15,150 nucleotides of DNA, from positions 1-15,150 of the forward strand of contig FTLJ01000030.1 of the NCBI GenBank assembly GCA_900155495.1. The letters are read 5' to 3'. Position numbers and translations under genes: made by a program. The notes under the pieces are model-generated. The model worked only from the letters and a program-made list of their open reading frames with translations. It had not been told where the DNA came from and did no database searches. This document shows positions 6,732-15,150 of the stretch, piece by piece. The stretch's first letter is position 1. Each line of letters starts with the position of its first letter. The DNA is from Porogramme epimiltina (taxonomy: Eukaryota > Basidiomycota > Agaricomycetes > Polyporales > Polyporaceae).

Positions 6732-9558
6732 CTATCCCATTCTCCATGGACTGGACTGGTATACATCTTGGTGCGGCGGATAGTATGCATCCTGCCCTTG
6801 GTATGGCGCTCTTGCGTGTGCTTGGGCTGGATTCGCCATGGTGAATGCTTCCCATCCTGGAGCTGCCATGGTTGATGGACCGTCCGGAGGACCCTGAGGA
6901 GCGTAAGAGAACTGCGTGTATGAGAGAGAAGACGACACGGGCATGGATGAGAAGGGGGGAGTGGGAGACTCGGAGTGGCGGGGTCGTTTTGCGGAGCGCG
7001 TTTCAGATGGTTGGGGGGCCACTAACCGCTTGAGGTGGTTGTCAGCGAGAGGAGTGTACTGCGTGTTAGGTAGCCCCTTCAGCTGCGCAACTTCAGCGCG
7101 GGTGCTCTCGATGATCTTGATCAACTCGCGCATCTGCGCGTTGTGGGCTTCCTCCATTTCATGTAGTTCACGACGGTGATCCTCGTTCATGGCGTGCAGC
7201 TCACGATCGCGCGCAGAGTTGTTCGCTCTCAAAATATCACGTAATTCGCGATCGCGAGCGGCGTTTTGCTCCTTCAGTGTCTCGCGGAACTCGCGGCGTA
7301 AGTCGCTGATGGCGTCCGCTACATTGGTGCTAGTGTTTGGCTCGGAGATAGTCGCCTTGTCACGATGCGCCTCTCCGCGGCCGGCGGGGTGTTCGTTGGT
7401 TACGGACAGGTCGCAAGGGTCTTCAGCAATGGAGTCAGCGGAGCTTGTCTCACTTGAGCGGTAGGCGATCTGGAGACGGTTAGTCCCTAGGGCAGTCGAC
7501 GGGTTAGTGAGGATAGAGGAAGGCCAGCGCGAGGACGAGGAAATGGACGCTAGCACGGAACTCCGTGAATTGATGACAGGACCTGCACTGGAGGCCGCAA
7601 CATTGACACGTCCGTGCGGGGTACGGATGGGCGGTGGGAGGTAAATGTTTGCGTTCCTCTGTATCTCCTCGTACCTTCTCCCGACGAGATCGAGGCCGAG
7701 CACGAGCGTCCGACCCGGCGCGTGCGTGCAGGGTGCGAAGACGAGACGAATCGTGCGCTCCTCATCCCCGAACTCGTTCGCGCAGTCCCGCCAGTCCGCG
7801 ATGTGGTCCGTCGCACAATTGTGTGCGTATTCTGGCCAGGGGTGACCCCACGTCGCATGATTGTGCTGGTCCGCCCATGCCCAGTGGCACGGACGTTTCT
7901 CGATCGACGCTTTCGTGCACGTCCCGAGGAAAATGCGAACATACTCCATCAATTCAGTGGACGCGCACCCAAGCCGTATTGTGCCCGTCGATGCTGGGTC
8001 GCTTGGTACTGGCGCGGTGATGGAGATGAACCCGAGTGCGCCCAACGTCTGCATTAGTGTCCGAGGAATCCGGAATGCCGTGGGCGCGACGTCGGGAAGG
8101 AACCCATGCAGGAGATGCGCGCCGTCTCTCCGTCCGGTCGTGGGCGGGTGGGCGGCGATGTAGATATCGCGCCAGGTGGCAGCGACGGGCTTTCCGCGGA
8201 AGCGCAGTTGGTCGTCGTCGCCGCCGAGGCAGGCCAGCCTCTTGCCACAGTACCTGGATTCAGTTGGATGACGAAATGGCCACGAGACGTAGTAGAGCTT
8301 GCGGGATGGGCCCTGGGTCTGGTCGTTCGGAGGTGGATGGAGGAGGAGTCCGAGGCGTTCACCATTCCCCTGGCATGGGAGGACGGCGATTGTGACCCCA
8401 TTGACCTCGGCCACTGGAAGGTGACATTTCATGCCGTACGGGGTGACCTCAAACGAGGAAACTTCGTCGTGAGCTTGGCTAGGCGGACTGTCCTTAGGCT
8501 ATTGAAGTATTCATTCGGATATGAGGTAGGAACGTGTTGCGTATAAGGCACATCACACATACCTTCTCATCCGGCTCATGTTGGGTATTCGTTGGAGTCG
8601 GTGGACCTGCCGGAGATGGTGTCCACAGGGACGAGCGCGCGTTCGAGCAACCTAAAAACCGACTCGGCGAGGGAGAAAATATAAATATATCCGGGTGATC
8701 CGGGTTGTGATTGGGATAAATTTCAGACACAGGTCCCTGTTCACGCTCATCCGAGTCGTCACTGGAGTAGTGGCAGCTGCCCCAAGCAAAAATCATCGCG
8801 TCCGTGCTTTGTCTTGCCAGTTCAGCCTGCAGCCGCTGGAATGCATGGCGCCCCTCCCCGTACATTGTCGGTATGTTGATGTCGAACAGTCCAAGGAGGG
8901 AGTACGCCTCGTCCTCCACCCGCGTCGTCTTGCGTCTCGCCGCCCAGGACATGCGCGTCGCAATCGACGCGTGGACTCGGAAGTCCCACTCGCGCGTGAG
9001 GTACTCCACGGCGATCTCTGTGCACCGCCGGTGGGAGAGAGGGATCCGGAGATCATATTTCGTCCCGATCTTCTTCCACTCCTTCGAGAAAAAAATCACA
9101 AACGCCGGTGCGAGGAGCTCTTGCAGCGTCCATCCCCGTGAATGCCATCGCGCCGTCCGAAACTTCGAGTCCTCCGCGTGCGGATCATCGGTGCTGGGAA
9201 CGTCCTCAAGGTAGACGTAGCAGATCTCTGAGAGCGCGTACCAGTTGAACATCGAGTTGATCGCCTCCGACAGCTCCGTGCTGCTCGTCTTGTCGATGCA
9301 GCACGAGTCGATCCAGATCCAGTCGTAGCCGTCCCTCTCCGCGATCTCGCAGCATCGGCGTATCTTATCCCCAACTTGGTCCCGCGGGTTCTGTCCTCTG
9401 GCTTTGCAGTTCTCGATGATGTCCTGGACATTCTGGAAGGTCTGCTCGCCTGCGGGGTCCTGGGTCCAAGTGTGCGACAAGATCGCGTATCCTCCAGTGA
9501 CGGCGGCGCAGTAGGAAAAGTAGCGGAGCTCAGCGCGATCGGTGCTAAGGACCCACAT
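6732..9558 (-). CDS. HET-domain (heterokaryon incompatibility) protein with coiled coil and disordered tail
   Basis: Two exons, 9558-8563 and 8498-6732, are joined by a 64-nt GT-AG intron (8562-8499) in phase 0, giving 920 aa. The HET domain has GGYAILSHTW (22-31), YDWIWIDSCCIDK (78-90), the S/N/W block to about 107, and RGWTLQELLAP (141-151). Then comes the usual GLFDINIPTMYGEGRHAFQRL segment (223-243). Residues 355-640 form a region I know only from HET proteins of basidiomycetes, including AVLPC and GLLLHP. Charged residues about 728-806 make a coiled coil with 11-residue repeats. The last 95 residues are rich in P, S, Y, Q and A. HET domains trigger death or growth arrest after non-self contact; the partner of this one is unknown. 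There is no NACHT or repeat domain. The ATG at 9558 starts just before the HET domain, as is usual. Confidence 0.88.
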
Positions 9559-11180
9559 CGTTCCTGCTCTGGGGGTGGGAATAGTTAGGGATCGTGTTGA
9601 CAGCCGGGCTATATTAACTCACTAGGGTGGTGCAAAAAGTCGTCGTGTATCCTGCTGGGGCAACTAGGGTGGAAAGATTTGGGTGTAGAGAAGGCCACAG
9701 ATACCAAGATGACGTTGGTGCGAGGGGAGGATCCCTGGTATGAGAGACGAGGAAAGCGCCGTCCCTCTAATGCTTGGACGGGCAACTAGGACGCACGGTG
9801 CACACGCGAAAGCAGGGTGGACGGCGCGAGGCACAGAAGAGCAATATCGGCTGCTGTGCGGCTTAACCTTCCTTGAACTTTAGAAAAGCGCGGTTCCGCG
9901 TGCCCGAAGGGGGCGAGCTGATCACTCTTGCACACGAGTCAGCCTGAGTCCGGAGAAGGACGCGACGAGGGTCGGTGTGACAGGATGTGCACGGTCAGCG
10001 GTACTTCTCCTAGTCCGATTTAGCGTTATTTCACGATCACATAAGAGAAGGCACAGACCGACCCAAAGCGCTGATCTCTCCACGTCGTTTAGACTCTGAC
10101 GCGCTTGGAGAAACTTGGTCAGGCATGCTTGCATAGGGCAAGTCATGCTGGCACACCGCGGGCGGTGATTACAGCCACTTGCGAAGGCAACTTTATTGCT
10201 AGGGGTGGAGAACGCAGGTGCATACAGCACGCTATGTAGGAACCCATCCAACTGGAGGACTGGCTCCGGACGGCGGTCGGGACAGGGGACCGGCCGCGGT
10301 AGCGATCGAGAAGGGCGGAGGCGAAGAGAGCTCCTGGAGAGGAGCGACGAGGGTGTTGGGATCGGGGTCGAGGGTGGGTGGCCCTCGTTGGCTGGCTTCG
10401 AATGACGCCATGTGGATGACACGCGCGCGACGGCCCGTCGACCGCGGTCTTGGCGCCCATGGTCCGGTGTCTCGTTCCTGGACGTCTTGCTGACCTTGCT
10501 CCTCCAGCCTGTTGGCCACGAATCCCCTCGATGTCTCCCGTACGGCTCACCAACAGTGACCCTTCTCAAGCCCTCCGAGCGCCACCCTGAACTCTCTAGT
10601 CCCTCGGGCCGACCCTTTTCGCCGCGTGGTAGGTTACTGGTGAGTGCCCTTATCCGTCTCTCCGTACGCTCCCCGCCCCCACCGCTGGGCTTACCAGATG
10701 TTCCCACCCTACCGATTTCCAGCGGTGTTTTGTTTTCCTCCGGCCCCACCCCTACACCCGTTCTGTTGCCCAATGACTATTCACTCGTCAAGTTGCTCAA
10801 ATCTCGATGTCGACCATTTGGCCGCGTGTCTGTGACACGAAATGCTGGAGGGGATGGCCACATAGGGAACAGAACAGGGTCGTACGGCGAGCGGTGGGGG
10901 GGCAGTCGTCTCAGGTGCGTCCTCCGCTTCGTCCACCTCTTCCCCGCGTTCTCACAGTATAATCGTCGATTCTTGTCGCAGCCTTCACCCATCTATGTCT
11001 GCATGCGCAGCTTCAAGCCTTCTGGCATGCACACAAGGCGAGGTTTCCTCTCCGCACCTCGCCACACACGGCGGATGCGCCACCTCGCGTATGTATGTCA
11101 CCTTCCTTTTTACCCCTTCTGCCCCTAGTCTCAACGCGCCTCGTTCCCCGCCATATCCCTTAGTATCGATCAATATTACA
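9559..11180. other. Spacer between the duplicated units, no recognisable gene
   Basis: It contains the 5' region of the complete HET gene and then GC-rich DNA. A 283-codon - frame (10773-9922) and a 238-codon + frame (10412-11128) overlap on opposite strands and show no domain. From about 10540 the + strand shows several intron-like pyrimidine tracts ending in CAG (10689-10697, 10965-10981) and a GTATGTATG donor near 11089. This may be the decayed 5' part of the gene whose 3' remnant starts near 11190. Blocks such as CAACTAGG repeat at 9660 and 9783 without clear meaning. Confidence 0.4.
9607..9618 (-). promoter_or_regulatory. Possible TATA-like element of the HET gene
   Basis: On the - strand TTAATATAG lies about 50 to 60 nt upstream of the ATG at 9558, in otherwise GC-rich DNA. 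Position and composition suit a core promoter. No other evidence supports it. Confidence 0.25.
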
Positions 11181-11189
11181 GCTCTAGCT

Positions 11190-11985
11190 ACTTGCGCGTG
11201 CACAGGCACATCAGCTTACAACCTACGGTCTACCCGACAACGCCTGAGCGGATTTGTAGGATGAGGGCGGCGACCGAAGTGACATTGGTAGATTGGGTTG
11301 TTTCGGTAAGCACCTCCTTCTTCAATTCCTTTCTCTCCACACTTATCATACCCTTGATTTAGGACAGGACATGCTTCGTACGAATCCTAGTCTGGCAGAA
11401 GATCTTGCCGCCCTCAGCTTGGTTACATCTGTTACCCCCCGAAGAGCGCGTCGCGACTCATCGGCATCCCTCAGCCACCCCTGCACTGCGCTGCACCTGA
11501 ACTAAGGCCTCAAGGTCACGTTCCCACCTTTTCAGCTTCCCTCGATGGTGCACGACCCTTCCTACCGCGCCCCCAAAGTCTCGACAACACGCTTGTGCGT
11601 GGTATGTCGATTCGACATGCGGCCCGCGTGCTGGCGCCGCCGTCGCGGGAAATCAAGACAGCGCCGCTGCTGGCCCGCCGACCGCAAGGATGGCGCTTCG
11701 AACAGCCCCTCCGTCGGGTATCGGTCAACGGATGGCCTACTCGTCTCCCTGTGGGGCTCGGCGCACCTCCCTGTGATGCGCCGAGAGTCGCGGCTGGAGA
11801 CATCGCCCCGACGGAAGAGGAACGACGTGCTTCCTCACGACCGATGAGCACACCGATGCGCAGTCCACCCTGATAACGGCGAAGACGCGTGCGCGGGACG
11901 TGGAGAGGTGGTGGATGGCGGCGGGTGTGGGATTCGGCGTGGTGGGCAGCGACGCGGACAGGTTGGGCATGTTGGTGACCGTGTA
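11190..11985 (+). pseudogene. Remnant of an unidentified spliced gene, copy 2
   Basis: Second copy of the gene remnant at 5640-6452. The exon ending ATEVTLVDWVVS is followed by a canonical intron (GTAAGC donor at 11306, acceptor CTTGATTTAG ending at 11362), then WQKILPPSAWLHLLPP. The final block AGVGFGVVGSDADRLGML ends with TAG at 11983-11985. Splice signals look better preserved than in copy 1, but the frames between blocks are broken, and the exon after the intron reaches a stop near 11503. An intron 11089-11205 (GTATGT...GCACAG) probably precedes the first block. The product is unknown; a BRCT-like tail is only a guess. Confidence 0.4.
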
Positions 11986-12257
11986 GGCGTGATCGGAACC
12001 GATGGTTGGCGGGAGGGCTGCTACGTTAACGCAGGCAGTGTGTTATCCAACAATTGTAACGAGAGACATCGTCGACTATGATATACATTCTTTTCATCGT
12101 GTAGACCTCATGGACAATCAGATAGACAGTGCGACAACGTGAAATTAGGAAAAACCGCGTGTAGCGTACATCCAAGTACAGATCCAGTAGGCGAATAGCG
12201 CCCCCGCGCATGTGCAGCCAACTAACCCCTCCACTATAGACCAGATCGATGATTGTC
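11986..12257. other. Conserved intergenic region, unit 2
   Basis: No gene is seen. It aligns with 6453-6731 of unit 1 (CGACTATGATA, GACAATCAGATAGACAGTGCGAC) and holds the presumed 3' ends of both convergent gene remnants. Confidence 0.5.
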
Positions 12258-14626
12258 TTAGTGCAGCGCATAGTATGCGTCCTGCAGTTCATACGACGCT
12301 CTTGAGTATGCGTGTGCGGGGTGTTCCGGGGTGGACGCCGCCTGCCACCCGGAAGCTACATGGCCGAGGGGCCGCCGGGACCCCCCTGTGGTGTATAGGC
12401 AACCTGCGTCACGTGTATGAAGGAGGAGACGAGGCGGGCGTGGGCGGGGAGGCGAAGGCCTGAGCACTGGCAGGAGAGTTGTGGGATCCACGCATAGAGC
12501 CCCAGGGTTGTTGTAACAGCTCCCTGTCACGTGCTCGATTACCCGTTTCGATCTCGCCTACTTACGCCTTACGATACACTTAGTTACTCTTGGACGAACC
12601 AACACGTACACCCAGGGCCTCCGCCCAGTAATGGGTCGGTGCTCGCGGGCCTCCTCGCCTCCTCGCTTCTCTCTCTACGCGTGACCTCGACGCCGACCAT
12701 TACAGTTGTGGAGCCACAGGCTGCACGAGGCGGTTGTCGGTGAGGGGAGCGTACTGCGTGTGGGGTGGCACTTTCTGCTGCGCGAATTCAGTGCGGGTGC
12801 GCTCGACGGTCTCGATCAACTCGTGCATTTGCGCGCCGTGCGCTTCCTCCATTTCGCCCAATTCGCGACGGTGAGCTGCCGCCATTTCGTCCATTCCGCG
12901 ACGATAAGCCTCATTCATAGCACGCATCTCGCGATCGCGTGCGGCGTTTTGCGCCTTCAGTGTCTCGCGGAACTCGCGACGTAGATCACTGATGGCGTCC
13001 GACTCTACATTGGTGCTGGTGTTTGCCTCGGAGATCGTCGCCTCGTGTGCCTTTCCGCGGCCCGCGGAGTGTTCGTTAGTTACGGACAGATCACGAAGGT
13101 CTTCATCAATGGAGTGAACGGAGCTGGTGTCACTCGAGCGATGCGCGACCTGGAGACGGTTAGTCCTAAGGGCATTCGCGGAGTTGGTGGGGATAGAGGA
13201 AGACCGGCGCGAGGGCGAGGAAAAGGATGCTGGTGCAGAACTCCGCGAATTGGTTGTAGGGCCTGCCCTGGAAGCCACAGCATTGACACGTCCATGGGGG
13301 AAACGGATAGGCCGTGGGAGGTAAATCTTTGCGTCCTTCTGTATCTCCTCGTATCTACGCCCAACGAGCTCGAGGCCGAGCACGAGCGTCCGCTCCGGCG
13401 CGTGCGTACAGGGCGCGAACACGAGACGAATCGTGCGCTCCGCGTCCCCGAACTCGTTCACGCCGTCCCGCCAGTCCACGATGTGGTCCGTCGCGCAATT
13501 GTGCGCGTATTCTGGCCAGGGCTGACCCCACGTCGCATGATTGTGCTGGCCCGCCCATGCACAGTGGCACGGACGCTTCTCGGTCGACGCTTTCGTGCAC
13601 GTCCCGAGGAAGATACGAAAACACTCTAACAATTGGGTGGATTGGCACGTAAACCACATTGCGTCCTTCGACGCCGGATCCGAGGATACCGTGTCGGTGA
13701 CGGGGAAGAACTCAAGCGCACCCAATGTCTGCACTAGAGTCCGAGGAATCCGGAACGCCGTGGGCGCGACGTCGGGAAGGAATCCGTGCAGGAGATGCGC
13801 GCCGTCTCTCCGTCCAGTCGTGAGCGGGTGGGCGGCGATGTAAATTTCGCGCCAGGCGGCAGCGACGGGCTTTCCGCGGAAGCGCAGGTTGTCGTCGTCG
13901 CCGCCGAGGCAGGCCAGCCTCCTGGGCCCGTACTCGGATCCAGTTGGTTGACGAAATCCCCACAAGACGTAGTAGGGCTTGCGGGATGGGCACTGTGTCT
14001 GGGCGTTCGGAGGTGGATGGAGGAGGAGTCCGAGGCGTTCACCATTATGCTGGCATGGGAGGACGGCGATGGTGACCCCATTGACCTCAGTTACTGGAAG
14101 GTGACATTTCATGCCGTACGGGGTGACCTCAAACGAGGAGACTTCGTCGTGAGCTTGGCTAGGCGGACTGCCCTTAGGTTATGGAAGTATTCATTCGGAT
14201 TATGAGGTAGGAACGTGTTGCGTACAAGGCACACCACACATACCTTCTTAACTCGCTTAGGTCGGGTATTTGATGGCTGAGTCGGTGGATCTGCCAGAGA
14301 TAGTCTCCACGGGGACGAGCGCGTGTTCGACCATCCTACAAACCGACTCGGCGAGGGAGCAAAAAGAAATATATACGGCTTATCTTCGTCATGGCGCTGG
14401 AATCCAGATAGGGGCGCTTGTTCCAGCTCATCGTTACTAGATACGGGGCGGCCTCCCCAAACGAAAAGCGTCGCGTCCGTGCTCTGTCTCGCTATCTCCG
14501 CCTGTAGCCGCTGGAATGCATATCGACCCTCCCCGTATATCGTCGGTATGTTGATGTCGAACAGTCCAAGCAGGCAGTACGCCTCGTCCTCCACCCGCGT
14601 CGTCTTGCGTTTCGCCGCCCAGGACA
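12258..14626 (-). pseudogene. Truncated and decayed second copy of the HET gene
   Basis: It matches the complete gene from residue 203 (SWAA.RKTTRVEDEAY) onward, so the HET domain is gone. Exon 1 remnant is 14626-14244. The intron donor at 14243 is intact, but the acceptor AG is AA (14180-14179); the next AG, ending at 14173, would restore the frame with loss of two codons. Exon 2 stays open for about 470 codons (from 14112 and upstream) to a stop at 12700-12702, with IFLGTCTKAS and RTLVLGL shared with copy 1. The coiled-coil part is rearranged. After VAPQ the copy diverges: 12470-12700 has no match to copy 1, and the C-terminal tail (YTPQGGPGGPSAM, ELQDAYY) survives at 12258-12420 in broken frames. 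No start codon or promoter is visible; expression would need a new one. Confidence 0.85.
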
Positions 14627-14760
14627 CACCAACTGTTGTAGGTGTATTATATTATTAGTAGGAGATTCGCCCAGAGCTGGTTGCAATACGAACAGGTAAA
14701 TCCGTAATATATTACGGGCCCCCTCTTATATAATCCAGTCAGCCCGGGATCCCTCCAGAT

Positions 14761-14875
14761 CCTGCCATAACAGGCAGGGACCCCCGGGGCAGCTCCGGGT
14801 GGCATTAGGTCAGCCCCCCGGAGCTTAGATCAGCTGCCCGAAATGGCAGGGGGGCCAGGAAAGCTGATCTAATGC
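14761..14875. repeat. Subterminal inverted repeats of the right-hand element
   Basis: CCTGCC (14761-14766) pairs with GGCAGG (14773-14778). GCATTAGGTCAGC (14802-14814) pairs, with one mismatch, with GCTGATCTAATGC (14863-14875). A further TTATCT..AGATAA pair lies at 14896-14911. Such subterminal repeats often bind transposases; that role is inferred. Confidence 0.55.
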
Positions 14876-14986
14876 CTCTAGGGCGCTTTTCTGGCTTATC
14901 TCAATAGATAACAGCCCTTATCTCATCTTCCCGCCCTCCCAGCGCTTCCGGGCGCTCCCAGGCACCTCCCGGGGCCTTCCCGACGC

Positions 14987-15031
14987 GCGCGCCCGCCGGC
15001 GTCTAAAGTGCGCGCCCTCCGGCGGGCGCGC
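14987..15031. repeat. GC-rich perfect inverted repeat (13-bp arms)
   Basis: GCGCGCCCGCCGG (14987-14999) and CCGGCGGGCGCGC (15019-15031) are exact reverse complements around a 19-nt loop. The hairpin would be very stable. It is part of the internal GC-rich DNA of the right-hand element; its function is unknown. Confidence 0.65.
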
Positions 15032-15150
15032 ACTCCCGATTTGGCAGGTGAACCTTGGGGGAGCAGGTGGGGGTGCTTGCACCCTCCCTAGCTCCCTCAA
15101 ATCTTCACGGATTCGCACGAAATAAATTGTGTTGGGCACGCGATTGCGAG

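Larger units (their letters stand above)
5640..8951. repeat. Segmental duplication, unit 1
   Basis: This unit matches 11190-14626 in the same orientation. It covers the unidentified + strand gene remnant, the intergenic block 6470-6640 (match at 12020-12180) and the HET gene down to 8951, where the second copy is cut. Similarity is high in the HET exons, weaker and indel-rich in the flanks, and may reach further left to about 5380. The offset between units is about 5.6 kb. Confidence 0.85.
11190..14626. repeat. Segmental duplication, unit 2 (truncated)
   Basis: Same gene order and orientation as 5640-8951. Homology ends sharply at 14626 (unit 1 equivalent 8951), three bases before the CCAA transposon terminus at 14629. 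About 600 bp of HET coding sequence present in unit 1 (8952-9558) are therefore missing here. Confidence 0.85.
14629..15150. mobile_element. Left end of a further KDZ-family-like element (continues beyond the window)
   Basis: Starts with CCAACTGTTGTAGG, then AT-rich DNA with ATTATATTATTAG and TAATATATTACGG, then CCCGGGATCCCTCCAGATCC. Over 14629-14768 it is homologous to the reverse complement of 1-141. The outer end faces left and abuts the cut HET copy. Inside lie GC-rich hairpins and no convincing gene; a 73-codon - frame (15139-14918) shows no domain. Whether it carries a KDZ gene cannot be seen here. Confidence 0.55.

Noticed and set aside
6732..9558. Two separate genes, a 354-codon HET protein and a 566-codon downstream protein
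   Set aside because: A GT-AG intron of 64 nt joins them in frame, and the second part has no own promoter context. The duplicated copy keeps the same arrangement.
9922..11128. Long open frames on both strands (283 and 238 codons)
   Set aside because: They overlap antisense, have no domain or low-complexity-free core, and intron-like tracts interrupt the + strand one.
4792..14628. The whole HET region as cargo of one large transposon between inverted termini
   Set aside because: The outer ends at 4791 and 14629 both face the HET region, so they are the ends of two flanking elements and not the two ends of one element containing it.

Overview
The window looks like repeat-rich accessory DNA from a basidiomycete fungus, most likely a mushroom-forming Agaricomycete. 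The evidence is a KDZ transposase of the CxC2-cysteine-cluster type with eight mostly short introns (seven of 47-162 nt, one of 346 nt), HET-domain incompatibility-type genes, GC-rich coding DNA and splice sites of fungal form. The placement is inferred from these families; no ribosomal or marker gene is present.

Left block (1-4791, + strand): a terminal repeat of a DNA transposon (1-141), then a complete nine-exon KDZ transposase gene (235-4475, 1133 codons after splicing, no disruption seen), then a second copy of the same terminal repeat in the same orientation (about 4660-4791). The fourth intron of the transposase is unusually long and carries a frameshifted piece of a host glycosyltransferase-2 gene.

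Central block (4792-14626): a segmental tandem duplication. Each unit has remnants of an unidentified spliced + strand gene that converges on a - strand HET-domain gene. Unit 1 (about 5640-9558) has a complete HET gene (9558-6732, two exons, 920 aa). Unit 2 (about 11190-14626) has a copy that lost the N-terminal HET domain, has a damaged splice acceptor and a frameshifted C-terminus, yet keeps a 470-codon open frame. The spacer 9559-11180 holds no gene I can name.

Right block (14629-15150): homology to the HET gene stops at 14626, and a third copy of the KDZ-type terminus starts at 14629 in inverted orientation, followed by hairpin-rich subterminal DNA. A transposon insertion therefore probably cut HET copy 2.

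Together, a self/non-self recognition gene has been duplicated and then eroded between members of one transposon family. The best leads are the gene fragment caught in the transposase intron, the three related termini with their odd orientations, and the break in HET copy 2 beside a terminus.
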